The notes under the pieces are model-generated. The model ran no database searches. It had not been told where the DNA came from and was given only the letters and a program-made list of their open reading frames with translations. A DNA stretch of 64,000 nt, from the NCBI RefSeq assembly GCF_042186555.1, contig NC_133327.1, forward strand, positions 100,172,353-100,236,352, given 5' to 3'. Numbering within the stretch: position 1 is the first letter of the stretch; each line of letters starts with the position of its first letter. This document shows positions 1-10,253 of this stretch, piece by piece. Made by a program: the position numbers and the translations under genes. The stretch comes from Aquarana catesbeiana (taxonomy: Eukaryota; Chordata; Amphibia; Anura; Ranidae).

Positions 1-2
1 AC

Positions 3-722
3 TTCTACACATCTCTGCCCCTGTTCCACAACCTTCATCGGAAGAAGACGCCTGCATGTGCTACCGTAAAAAAGAACTGTAAGGGCTTTCCTCAAAGTCT
101 GGTCAATAAGAAATTGAGAAAAGGAGAAACGGCAAGTCTACGAAACAACGAGATTTTGTCAGTGAAGTGGAGAGACAAAAGAGATGTGTACATGTTGTCT
201 TCAATCCATGATGATACCTTCATGGAAATCCCCAGAAGAAATGGCCCCATACAGAAACCTAAATGCATCTATGATTATAATTTATTTATGGGGGGAGTCG
301 ACTTGAATGACCAGATGCTGGAACCGTACCTTGCTACAAGACATACATACCATTGGTATAAGAAAGTCGCAATTTATTTTTTTCATTTGGCCATCTACAA
401 TTCATATGTCATTTATCGTAACTCCACCCAAAACCCCAAACGCTTCCTTGGCTACCAGGAGGAAGTTTTCACTGCCCTTACATTCCCGAACGGCCCACCA
501 GAAAATATCCGATCAGATGTTCTAAGTCGACTCTCCGAACGCCACTTTCCCGATAAAATCCCTCCCAAACCAACAGGCCAATGACGGCAAAAAAAATGTA
601 AGGTGTGTATCAGAGCAGGATTCAGAAGAGACACATCTTTTTATCGTGCACAATGTCCTTCTGAACCAGGCCTCTGCGTAGGTGAATGTTTTCGTCGTTA
701 CCATACTTCACTAAATTATTAG
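3..722 (+). pseudogene. piggyBac transposase C-terminus, interrupted by an in-frame TGA
   Basis: The frame is open from position 3 to a TGA at 582-584, and continues in the same frame to a TAG at 720-722. Recognisable piggyBac blocks in order are a segment at 3-60 with the LPLFHNLHRKKTPAC pattern, VKWRDKRDVYMLSSIHDD, and MGGVDLNDQM, whose Asp codon at 300-302 is the third catalytic Asp of the DDD triad. After the TGA comes the cysteine-rich C-terminal domain (KCKVC ... FYRAQCPSEPGLC ... C ... YHTSLNY), the zinc-binding domain that piggyBac transposases use to recognise their ends. The TGA therefore separates the catalytic core from the DNA-binding tail. The first two catalytic Asp residues lie beyond the window edge. 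The C-terminal domain resembles Uribo-type amphibian piggyBac proteins. I judge this a dead copy, though a single stop is also compatible with recent loss. Confidence 0.85.
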
Positions 723-735
723 TGAAGTATGGTAA
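698..735. repeat. Perfect 17-bp hairpin spanning the transposase stop codon
   Basis: The arms at 698-714 and 719-735 (TTACCATACTTCACTAA and its exact complement) flank a 4-nt loop ATTA. The hairpin covers the last codons and the TAG stop of the transposase. It could act on transcript 3' ends or simply be a small local inverted duplication; the sequence does not decide. Confidence 0.9.
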
Positions 736-779
736 ACATAAGCCTCCGTTCCTGCGATTTACCCTCATACCCCTTATGC

Positions 780-1480
780 CACTGCCTCCTCTGTAACTGA
801 CCCTGGCTTGTTATTTGACCACGCTTCTGCCTAACGATTCTGCACATACGTCTGCCTGATCTGGAACTGACCCTGGACTGTTATTTGACCATGCTTCTGC
901 CTAACGATTCTGTACATACATCTGCCTGATCTGGAACTGACCTTGGACTGTTTGACCATGATATTTGCCTGCCTCTTGGACTGATCTTGTACCCTGATAC
1001 TGGACTAGTGGGATTCAACACAGGGGTCTCACATATGTGAGGGGCTCCAGAATTGTTTTTCTGGATGAAGAAAACAATTTTTTTTGTTTTCGCAATCCTA
1101 GATTAGGGTCTGGAGACTCGGAGGCTTCAAAGAGATTTGGGTGGGAGAAGCCTCTACCCCTGTCCCCATTCTGTCCTGAACGAGGCCCTACTTCTGCCTG
1201 TAGGACTTACTGCCGTCATGCCTCTGCCTGTCGCACTGACCACACCACATGGACCTGCCTACTACTAGGACCAATATTTTTGGTACTGCAGACAATATCT
1301 CTGCCTGCACTGACCCTGGACTTTATATGGACAGTAACCCTGCCTGCTGTCTGGACAATTGTGTTCGCCGTTGCTGACCAAGTCCCTGCCTGCTGCCTGG
1401 ACCAGTGCTATCCTCCTGTGTACAACTGCGCTACCACAACCACAGGTAATCTTTTGTTTACGCTTTGCTCAGCATAATGT
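780..1480 (+). repeat. Degenerate CTGCCT-rich tandem tail downstream of transposase
   Basis: Imperfect repeats of about 75 bp between 790 and 1010 share the phrases CTGCCTGATCTGGAACTGAC and TTTGACCATGCTTCTGCCTA, and decay into a CTGCCTG-rich stretch up to about 1430. No reading frame here resembles a known protein. This is the non-coding 3' tail of the piggyBac element. Confidence 0.65.
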
Positions 1481-1525
1481 ATTTTGGGGTGTAATTCTTG
1501 GTATGTGCATGCTATGTGTCCCTGG

Positions 1526-2650
1526 AACACCTGACGGTGTTCCTTGCATGTTGGATCTCTGTATATGGCCAGGCTGTATAGAAGTCTCACACATGTGGTA
1601 TCGCCATACTCAGGAGGAGTAGCAGAATGTATTTTGGGGTGTCATTTTTGCTATCCAAATGCTATGTGTTGGAAATATCTTATAAACGGACAACTTAGTG
1701 TAAAAAAAATGCATTTTCATTTTTTTCCACATTTTTCAAAAACTTCTGGAAAAAAATGAACCGTTCAAAAGACTCATTATGCCTCAAAGATTATACGTTG
1801 GCGTGTTAGTTTTCCAAAATGGGGTAATTTTGTGGGTGTTTCCATTGTCCTGGTGCTCCAGGGCCTTCAAAAGTGTAATTGGTGGTAGAGAAATGTGATG
1901 TGTAATTTATGCTCCTAGAACACCTGATGGTGCTCCATGCATGTTGGGCCTCTGTATGTGGCCAGGCAGTGAAAAAGTCCCACACATGTGGTATCGTAAT
2001 ACTCAGGAGGAGTAGCAGAATGTATTTTGGGGTATCATTTTTGCTATCTAAATGCTATGTGTTGGAAATATCTTATAAACGGACAACTTTGTGTAAAAAA
2101 AAAATGCGTTTTCATTTATTTCCACATTTTCCAAAAACTTCTGGAAAAAAATAAACCATTCAAAAGACTAATTATGCCTCATAGATTATACATTGGGGTG
2201 TAAGCTTTCCAAAATGGGGTCATTTTGTGGGTGTTTCCATTGTCCCGGTGCTCCAGGGCCTTCAAAAGTGTAATAGGTGGTTGAGAAATGTGATGTGTAA
2301 TTTACACCTGATGGTGCTCCATGCATGTTGGGCCTCTGTATGTGGCCAGGCAGTGAAAAAGTCACACACATGTGGTATAGTAATACTCAGGAGGAGTAGC
2401 AGAATGTATTTTGGGGTGTCATTTGTGGTATACACATGCCATGTGAGAGAAATAAGCTATTACAATGACAATTTTGTGGGGGAAAAAAAAATCTCAATTT
2501 TGCAAAGAATTGTGGGAAAAAAATATAACTTCAAATAACTCACCATGCCTCTAACTACAAAAATACATTGAAATGTCTACTTTCCAAAAAGGGGTTATTT
2601 GAGGGGCATTTGTATTTCCTGGCTTGTTAGGGTCTCAGGAAATGAGATAG
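1526..2650 (+). repeat. Tandem array of about 390-bp units in the piggyBac 3' tail
   Basis: Three units begin at about 1526, 1919 and 2303 with the phrase CACCTGATGGTGCTCC (CACCTGACGGTGTTCC in the first), followed by GCATGTTGG, GGCCAGGC, CACACATGTGGTAT and GGAGGAGTAGCAGAATGTAT in constant order. The first two spacings are about 393 and 385 bp; the third unit lacks about 9 bases at its start and diverges after 2540. Small open frames here are by-products of the repeat. Confidence 0.85.
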
Positions 2651-3086
2651 GCCACCAGTACATCAGATGTGATCATTTTTTTATGATTTGCACCATAGCT
2701 TGTAGACTCTAAAACTTTCACACAGACCAATTATTTTCCACAAATTTTTGGTTATTTTTACTAAAGATATGTAGCAGTATAAATTGTGGCCAAAATTTAT
2801 GAAGAAAAATTACGAATTTGCAAAATGTTATCACAGAAATTAGGAAAAATGCGTTTTTTTTCAAAATTTTCGGTCTTTTTTCATTTATAGCGCAAAAAAA
2901 TAAAAAACCCAGAGGTGATCAAATACCACCAAAATAAAGCTCTATTTGTATGAAAAAAAGGGCAAAAAAATCATTTGGGTACAGTGTTGCATGACTGAGT
3001 AATTGTCATTCAAAGTGTAAGAGCACTGAAAGCTGAAAATTGGTCTGGATAGGAGGGGGGTTTAAGTGCCTAGTGCAAGTGGTTAA

Positions 3087-3496
3087 ACAAAAAATATGTT
3101 TTTATGTTTTCATTATTTGTATAAAAACTATTTTATAAATAAACATTTATATAACATTTTATTTATAACTATATTATGGTTTTAAATAAGAAAGCCTAGC
3201 ACTATCTGCTTACATCATGACTGTCTCCCTCTAGCCGAAAACATATATTGGATCTTATCAGATAGAAAATAGGGTTTCCCTCTGCTGACTAACTGCTTTC
3301 TGTGTTATGTGTTGCAGGAGCCTGCATTACATAAGGCTTTTCACAAAATAACAGTAAGATGACCACAAAAATGTAAAGAACTGCTCTATATATAAAATAT
3401 AAAAAAGCCACACTAAAATACAGTGATGTTCAAAAAATTAGAAAAATTAAAGTCTTTGTTAACCCCAAAAAAATCAAATAAATGGATTCTGCTCCT
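3087..3496. other. AT-rich spacer, nothing recognised
   Basis: Unique-looking AT-rich sequence between the TTAA ending the first piggyBac element and the TTAA starting the next short element. I see no gene, repeat end or hairpin. Confidence 0.6.
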
Positions 3497-4453
3497 TTAA
3501 CCACTTGCTGACCAGCCTCTGCCATTATACTGCAGCAGGTCAGCACGATCCCGCGAACCGTTCTAGCTGTACGTCGGCACCCTTAAGCGGGACAGACGCA
3601 TGCATGAGCCCACTGCATTGCATCGGTGCTGATTCCGGCGTGGCCGGCGGTCGCGCACGATTGCAGGCACGAGAGGCAGAACAAGGACGTGTGTGTGTAA
3701 ACACACAAATCCCTGTTCTGTGAGGAGAGGAGGCAGATCGTGAGTTCCTACGAGCTGGGAACCACGATCTGTCATCCCCTATAGTCAGTCCCCTCCCTCC
3801 ACAGTTAGAACACACAGTCAGGGAACACAGTTAACCCCTTAATCGCCCCTAGTGTTAACCCTTTCCCTGCCAGTGACATTTACACAGTAATCAGTGTTTT
3901 TTTATAGCACTGATCGCTGTATAATTGTCAATGGTTTCAAAAATGTGTCAAAAGTGTCCGATGTGTCTGCCATAATGTCGCAGTCCCGATAAAAATCGCA
4001 GATCGCTGCCATTACTAGTAAAAAAAGAAGAAGAAGAAAAATGTCATAAATCTATCCCCTATTTTGTAGACACAATAACTTTTGCGCAAACCAATCAATA
4101 TATGCTTATTGCGATTTTTATTACCAAAAATACGTAGAAGAATACATATCGGCCTAAACTGAGGAAAAAAATTATCTTTTTTTAAAGAAGATATTTATTA
4201 TAGCAAAAAGTACAAAATACTGTGTTTTTTTTTAAAATTGTCTCTTTTTTTGTTTATAGCGCAAAAAATGAAAAACGCAGAGATGATCAAACACCACCAA
4301 AAGAAAGCTCTATTTGTGGGAAAAAGAGGACGTCAATTTTGTTTGGGTACAGTGTCGCATGACCACGCAATTGTCAGTTAAATCGACGCAGTGCCGAATT
4401 GCAAAAATGGCCTGGTCATTGAGCAGCCAAATCTTCTGGGGCTGAAGTTTTAA
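3497..4453 (+). mobile_element. Short non-autonomous piggyBac (TTAA) element, copy 1
   Basis: It runs from TTAACCACTTGCTGACC (TTAA at 3497-3500) to CTGGGGCTGAAGTTTTAA (TTAA at 4450-4453). Internal landmarks shared with the other copies are GTTAACCCTTTCCCTGCCAG, GTAATCAGTG, TTTTGCGCAAACCAATCAAT, TTTATAGCGCAAAAAATGAA and AAAGCTCTATTTGTGGGAAA in the same order. It has no coding potential. A hairpin with arms CAGATCGTGAGTTCC and GGGAACCACGATCTG lies near 3735-3773. Both ends match piggyBac family A, so I read it as a deletion derivative or close relative mobilised in trans. Confidence 0.85.
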
Positions 4454-4493
4454 TATTTAGTTGCGCTGCACTTTTTAGGTATGTACATTTCAG
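4454..4493 (+). repeat. 40-bp flank shared with an inverted copy near 8082-8121
   Basis: The bases following copy 1 (TATTTAGTTGCGCTGCACTT ... AGGTATGTACATTTCAG) recur almost exactly, in inverse orientation, next to the 3' end of copy 3 at 8082-8121. A weaker relative lies at 9612-9650. This suggests a longer variant of the element whose 3' end extends past the TTAA, or insertion into members of a second repeat family. Confidence 0.7.
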
Positions 4494-4694
4494 TTTTAAA
4501 GCATTTTATACAGCACAGTGCTTGGGGCCCCCTGTAAGACCTGAAATATCTGGCTGATCCTTCCAGTTTCTGCCCTCCCCTTTATGTGCCTCTGTCATCC
4601 ACTCTCTCCTCTCTGCTCCTGTGTCCTCCTCCCCCTCCCCTCCCTGCCTGTCTGCCCCTGTGTCAGTGCCTGCCTCCTCCGCTCCTCATGCTCT

Positions 4695-5065
4695 CATAAC
4701 TTTAAAATTGATAAAATTCCACTGGTTCCCTAATACCAGCTGCTCCTGTCTCTGTATTTCATTAAAAATATGCATCCTTTACCAGGTTTCCGAGTGGCTT
4801 CTCGCAAATACACGTGATCGGCTGTCTCTCTCTCTTTCCCCTCCTCCTTGCATCCCGGCTGATGTCAGTGGGGGAATCTCGGCCCCGCCCGTTGCATCTG
4901 TTAGCCGGGCAGAGGAGACAGCCAGCCGGTGATGTGATTGCAAGGAGCCACTCTGTAATCAGGTAAAGGAAGCATTTTTTTAAAAATAAAACACAGAGAC
5001 AGCAGCAGCTGTCATTAGGGAACCAGTGGAATTATGTAAATTGATATAAGTGGGTTAACAACCAC
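4695..5065. mobile_element. Foldback (palindromic) MITE
   Basis: The outer arms share ATTCCACTGGTTCCCTAAT (near 4720) and its complement ATTAGGGAACCAGTGGAAT (near 5015). Matching continues inward through the GACAG/CTGTC blocks and the CGGCTGTCTC / GAGACAGCC blocks at about 4820 and 4917. Arms are roughly 130 bp around an 80-bp GC-richer centre. There is no coding potential. The superfamily is uncertain because I could not fix a target duplication. Confidence 0.75.
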
Positions 5066-5229
5066 TTTAAGAGTCTCCATACAAATTTCCCCTATTAAGG
5101 GATAGCTAAACAAAATAGAATCTGATTAGAAAGAAGAAAAATTTGTGCAAAGTTGAGGTGCAAAGGTATAATCCTCTTCATAAGTGTTCAAAGATAGTGA
5201 ACCTCCGTCTCTCTAGGAAGACTTCTATG

Positions 5230-5742
5230 CAGGGCTTTTTTCTCAGAGAAAAGGTGCAGGAACTCAACCATGCCCACCGCACTCACATACCTTCCAAATG
5301 GCATCAAATAGTAGCTCTTCCCTTTGCATACAACCCCTCCCTCCACTGCTCTCATCTTCCCCCCTCCTTAAAAGCTCCACCATCTGTCATATGTCTTACC
5401 TTTGTTGCAATATTAAGCTGAAGCACCTATCTGGCTGTAGTACCTCCCAGCATACTATACTACAGTCACTTGTAAGGGAGATCATGCAGTAGGAGCATCA
5501 ACAACTGGTGACCAGGGAAAATATGGAGACTATCCTGTTCTGTATCTCCTTGTCCCTGTCCGGCACTGAGATCTGCGCAGGAGATCAGACCTGTGAGAGC
5601 TACTGGGAGATAAGCTATCACTTGTAAATGCAGAAGCTAGACTTCAGTGTTACCAAGGGATAGTGGTGAGCAGGGAGCAGAAGACCTGAGCCAGAGGTGG
5701 TGGAACTGAGTTCCCCCTAGTTCCTGCTGAAAAAAAGCCCTG
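5230..5742. mobile_element. hAT-type MITE with exact 8-bp target duplication
   Basis: The element begins CAGGGCTTTTTTC and ends GAAAAAAAGCCCTG, which are complementary termini of the CAGGG type common in hAT elements. It is flanked by identical CTTCTATG at 5222-5229 and 5743-5750; an 8-bp duplication is diagnostic for hAT. The inner parts of the ends also pair (GGAACTCA / TGAGTTCC). At 513 bp it has no transposase. Confidence 0.92.
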
Positions 5743-6934
5743 CTTCTATGCAGCACTAATAAATTCTCCTTCACCGTACAGAATACGGAATTTATCAGCC
5801 CACCTCTAGACAATTCAGATCACAGGCACAAGATTACTGCACCATAAGGCCTGTTCTTTTATGTTTCCTTGGAATGTACACTGGTGTTGCAACGTTGCAA
5901 CGTATCCTACCTGGCTGATCTGATCTCTTATAAGGGTCCACAGAGGAAGGTAAGAGACAGTGTGTTCCCGGGTGAAGGTAGTGGCTCTCCCTCTTTCCTG
6001 CTCAAGTGTCTTTCTCACCATGATATGTGATACATCTTGAGTTTTTTTGAGGATCAGCAGAGCCTATGGCCAAACAACTCGGCCAGGGTATTTTTTCCAG
6101 GGGTGTTCTTTCAAGGACTGGAGTTTAAGGCTGTAATGCTCAACTCAACATCATCTCCATAGAGTCATCACAGAAATAAAAGAGAAAGCTCCACATAGTG
6201 TAAAAAAAACCCTTAAGTAGACTTTATTAAAAGATTAGAGTGGCTGTAAAGCCTACATGCCTTGAATGGGCCAACACAACCCTAACCAATTATTAACCTT
6301 CCCGATATGTCCCAAAAACTAAATATTGCTGTTTTTATACCTTTTTTAAGCTTTGTTTCTCCCCATCACGCCACTGCAGTCCCAAGTCACTTGCAAACAC
6401 AGAGCAGCTGGTGGGTGTGTACATTAATCCTCTAGCCTCTTCATTCAGGAGAAGAGATGTGAGAGGAGGGGGAGATGAGAGGCGGGACTGAGTGGGGTAG
6501 AGTGGAGCTGGCTGGTTGGGAGATCTCAGACTGACAGCTGCACCAGAGCATGTGACATGCATACATCACAAGAAAAGGAAATGGGAGGGAGGACTGAGTG
6601 GGGGAGAGCAGAGTTGGTTGGCTGAAATAGCCAGGACAGACAATTGATTAGATAGTTGTTTTTAATCAACCATTTAGGAAACTAAAACGTGGATAATACA
6701 GATGTGAATGTCATAAAGCGTAGCAATCTGTGGGAGATTTTCATTCTTGACTGGAATTCAAATTTAAGGGTGCACTTACATCAATGAAATAAGTATAGAG
6801 TATTAAAATCCTCACCAGCTGGCATACAGCAAAATCAGCCCAAACTTTCCGCAATGATGTCAGCATGTCACTCCTCCCTACGCGTTTCGTTACAGGTGCC
6901 GTCGCCCCGGGCACTATGCTCTATATATATATAT
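5743..6934. other. No gene; fragments of unclassified repeats
   Basis: The stretch holds simple AT-rich and GA-rich sequence. The phrase CTACGCGTTTCGTTACAGG at about 6879-6897 resembles a motif that recurs near 43496 and 61796. Short frames here have no recognisable similarity. An (AT)n run lies immediately before the next TTAA element. Confidence 0.5.
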
Positions 6935-7881
6935 TTAACCGGTTCCCAACCATGTCACGCAGATATACTGCGGCACAATGACTCTCCTGGGCGAAATCCC
7001 GTAGGGTACGTCCTACCCTTTTTCGGCCACCAGGGGGCGCATGCACGCACCCAATGTGCATGGCCGGCGGGCACAATCACCGCTGGCCATGTGTGGTCGC
7101 ATGCATGAGCGCCAGCACACAATTCCTGTGCTGTCAGAGGAGAGGAGCCATATTGTTTGTTCCTACTAAGTAGGAAAAATGATATATCTCCCATCCTAGT
7201 CAATCCTATTCCAATACAGTTAGAACACAGTGAAGGAACACACAATTAACCTCCTCATCGCCCTCAGTGTTAACCCCTTCCCTGCCAGTGACATCTACAC
7301 AGTAATCAGTGTATTTTTTTAGCACTGATCTCTGTATAAATGCTAATGGTCCCAAAAAAGTGTCAAAAGTCTTCAATCTGTCCATCGCAATGTCGCAGTA
7401 CCGCTAAAAATCACAGATCACCACCATTACTAGTAAAAAAAAAAATGCCATAAAAATGCCATAAATCTTTCCCATAGTTGGCAGACGCTATAACTTTTGC
7501 GCAAACCAATCAATATACCCTTATTGTGATTTTTTTGTACCAAAAATATGTAGAAGAATATATATTGGCCTAAACCGATAAAGAAATTTGTTTTTTTTTT
7601 TTTTTTTTTTTACATTTTGGGGATATTTATTATAGCAAAAAAGTAAAAAAATATTGTTTTTCTTTTCAAAATTGGCGCTCTTTTTTGTTTATAGCGCAAA
7701 AAATAAAAACCACAGCGGTGATCAAATACCACCAAAAGAAAGCTGTATTTGTGGTAAAAAAAGGACACAAATTTCGTATGGGTACAGCATCGAACGACTG
7801 CGACTGAGCGATGAAGTGCCAAATTGTAAAAAGTGCTCTGGTCAGGAGGTGGGTAAAATCTTCCGGGGCTGAAGTAGTTAA
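6935..7881 (+). mobile_element. Short non-autonomous piggyBac (TTAA) element, copy 2
   Basis: Starts TTAACCGGTTCCCAACC (TTAA 6935-6938) and ends CGGGGCTGAAGTAGTTAA (TTAA 7878-7881). It shares all landmarks with copy 1, including GTTAACCCCTTCCCTGCCAG, GCGCAAACCAATCAATAT and TTTATAGCGCAAAAAATAAA. A degenerate hairpin centred on TTCCTACT / AGTAGGAA lies at about 7150-7190, the same relative position as in the other copies. Non-coding. Confidence 0.87.
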
Positions 7882-8121
7882 GCAGCACTTACACCTAATA
7901 GGTTTTTAGCGTGTCCATGTAAGAAAAAGATAACCCATATTTCCCCTCAAATATATAGGAATTCAAAACCAGGCAATTACATAAAAAAAAAATGACAGCC
8001 CGCGCCACAAATACATGTGCAAATAACATGATTCAACTATTAATGTTGTTGCTAAATCACTGTCATGTGTTCCCACATCCACTGAAATGCACATACCTAA
8101 AAAGTGCAGCACAAATAAATA
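7882..8121. other. Short spacer between two TTAA elements
   Basis: No gene is seen. Its right end (8082-8121) is the inverted copy of the flank described at 4454-4493. Confidence 0.6.
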
Positions 8122-9054
8122 TTAAAACTTCAGCCCCGGAAGATTGGTTGCTCTATGACCAGGCCATTTTTTGGGATACGGCACTATGTCGCTTCAACTG
8201 ACAATTTAACTGACAACAGTCTTGCAAAGTTGTACCCAAATAAAATTGACGTCTTTTTCTCCCACAAATAGAGCTTTCTTTTAGTGGTATCTGATCATCT
8301 CTGCGGGTTTTAATTTTTTGCGCTAGAAACAAAAAAAGAGAGACAGTTTTGAAAAAAACACAATATTTTGTACTTTTTGCTATAACAAATATCCCCATTT
8401 ATTTTTAAAAAAAATGTTTTCCTCAGTTTAGGCTGATATGTATTCTTCTACATATTTTTGGTAATAAAAATTGCAATAAGCGTATATTGATTGGTTTGCG
8501 CAAAAGTTATAGTGTCTACAAAATAGGGGAAAGATTTATGGCATTTTTATTATTATTTTTTTTTTTTCTAGTAATGGCGGTGGTTTTTTTATCGGGACTG
8601 TGACATTATGGCGGACACATCGGACACTTTTGACACATTTTTGGGACCATTGGCTTTTATGAAGTGATCAGTGCTATAAAAATGCAGGGAAAGGGTAAAC
8701 ACTAGGGGGCGATCAAGGGGTTAACTGTGTTCCCTAGGGAGTGATTCTAAGTGTGAGGGGGAGGGGACTGACTGGGTGAGGAGAGCGATCTGTTCTTCAT
8801 ACTTAGTATGAAGAACAGATCGCTCTCCTCACCGCTGACAGCACGGAGATCTGTCTATTTACATTGACAGACCTCCATTCTGTTTCTGTGTGGAGTGATC
8901 GCGGGTGCCCGGCAGTCATCGCAACTGCAGGGCACGCGCAATGGCTCCGGCCCCCTGGTGGTCAAGAGGCGAACCGACTTACGGAAACATCGGTTCGCCC
9001 AGGGGAGCCAACCTGCAGCAGTACAACTGCGACGGCTGGTCGGAAAGGGGTTAA
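8122..9054 (-). mobile_element. Short non-autonomous piggyBac (TTAA) element, copy 3
   Basis: Read on the minus strand it starts TTAACCCCTTTCC at 9054 and ends CCGGGGCTGAAGTTTTAA at 8122. TTAA is present at both edges (8122-8125, 9051-9054). It carries the same internal landmarks as copies 1 and 2. It contains a perfect 59-bp palindrome in the hairpin position. The 5' third is GC-rich and the 3' two-thirds AT-rich, as in all copies. Confidence 0.87.
8775..8833. repeat. Perfect 29-bp inverted repeat with 1-nt spacer
   Basis: Arms 8775-8803 and 8805-8833 are exact complements around a single T at 8804. The arm contains GAGAGCGATCTGTTCTTCAT. It sits inside TTAA element copy 3 at the position where the other copies have different-sequence hairpins. 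Confidence 0.95.
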
Positions 9055-9762
9055 AGTAAAAAACAAAAACAATCAAACTTATGTCTTCACAAGTTAAGCA
9101 TCAACACTGGTGGTGGATGTAGGATATACACATGGATATGAATGAAATTAACTTTCAGTGGAATACAATTGAATTCTGTGATAAATATGCATGAATCAGC
9201 AGGCAGAAGAAATTAGCACATAGTGTGGCATATGGGCATTGAGCCCAGGTACATACTTGTGCGATTTCAGACATCGCATGTGATTCGCACCCGCACCTCA
9301 GGTGCCGATCACATGCGATGTCTGTGCAGTGCGAGTTCAGCCATATAGTTGTATACAGTTGTATAGCTGAACTTGCACTGGATTTGCAGAAAAAAAAGTG
9401 CATGGACTTTTTGTATCCCGCGCTAGAATCGGATCGCATGGGTGTAATCGCTCTGGTTCCCGCATCGCATATGTGGGAACCTAATACACGGACACTATAC
9501 TGTAAGATGATATATGGCTATATAGTACAGACATTATAATTTGAAGATTTGTGGTATTGTGAAGATATAAGTTTATTGATTGTTTTTGATTATTTTCATT
9601 AGTATTTTCATTAGTATTTAGTTGTACTGCACTTGTTTACGTATGTACAGGCTATTGCAGCAAACTCCTGTTTTTTATTCAGTATAGTGAAAGTGATAGC
9701 TATATGAAATTAAAAAATAGAGGTGTGCTGCAACTGCCTGGTTGTAGATATTAATTATAATA
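9055..9762. repeat. Spacer containing a TTGAGCCC-type palindromic repeat
   Basis: At about 9237-9500 lies a repeat starting TTGAGCCCAGGTACATACTT. It has a perfect 17-bp hairpin with arms at 9268-9284 and 9308-9324 (CAGACATCGCATGTGAT and complement). Its start resembles the terminus of the repeat ending at 12607 and the element starting at 45605. The rest shows no gene. Confidence 0.55.
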
Positions 9763-10253
9763 CAGTGGAACCTCGGGTTACGAGCATAATCCATTCCAGG
9801 AGAATGCTCGTAATCCAAAGTACTCGCATATCAAAGCGAGTTTCCCCACTGAAGTCAATGGAAACTAAAATAATTATTTCACCATTGACTTCAATGGCAT
9901 GTAATACTGCTTGCGGCCAGAGGTGGGGGGCGCCGGAGAGCCACGGAAACGGCAGGAAAGGCCCGAGGACACCTCGGCTGACCTTGGCAAACCTCAGAAA
10001 GACTCCGTTCCCGAGGTTTGCGGAGGTCAGCCGAGCTGTCCTCGGGCCTTTCCGTGCATTTCCAAATGGCGCTGATCGCGGTTCTGACGCTCCCAACAAA
10101 CTCAGGCCAAACGCGGTACTGCACACGCTTTGGCCTGAATAGTGCTTGTTTTGCAAGACAACACTCGCAAACCAAGTTACGATTTTTAAAAATACAGTGC
10201 TCTTATTGCGAAACGCTCGTTAACCACGTTACTCACAGTCCGAGGTTCCACTG
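9763..10253. mobile_element. Mariner/Tigger-like MITE with TA target site
   Basis: The terminal inverted repeats CAGTGGAACCTCGG and CCGAGGTTCCACTG are perfect over 14 bp and flanked by TA at 9761-9762 and 10254-10255, as for Tc1/mariner superfamily insertions. Subterminal GTTACGAGCATAAT and TTCC phrases are typical of Tigger-like ends. An internal GC-rich inverted repeat has 41-bp arms at 9955-9995 and 10013-10053. Open frames in this GC-rich centre are palindrome artefacts. Confidence 0.88.

Larger units (their letters stand above)
1..3086 (+). mobile_element. piggyBac family A element, 3' part (window-edge truncated)
   Basis: The left edge of the window lies inside a piggyBac transposon. 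It contains the C-terminal third of a piggyBac transposase, a long non-coding 3' tail, and a terminus reading GCAAGTGGTTAA that ends at the TTAA at 3083-3086. That terminus is the reverse complement of the TTAACCACTTGC 5' end seen at 62741, so both ends of this element type are visible in the window. The last 200 bases (about 2880-3086) are homologous to the 3' ends of the short TTAA elements at 3497, 6935, 8122 and 16794. A TTAA target is the rule for the piggyBac superfamily. Confidence 0.85.

Noticed and set aside
1526..2650. CRISPR-like repeat array
   Set aside because: Units are about 390 bp with no short spacers, in vertebrate DNA inside a transposon tail.
9723..10175. Open frames of 90-139 codons on both strands in the GC-rich region
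   Set aside because: They lie in an inverted repeat inside a TA-flanked MITE, so the frames on the two strands mirror each other; no protein similarity.
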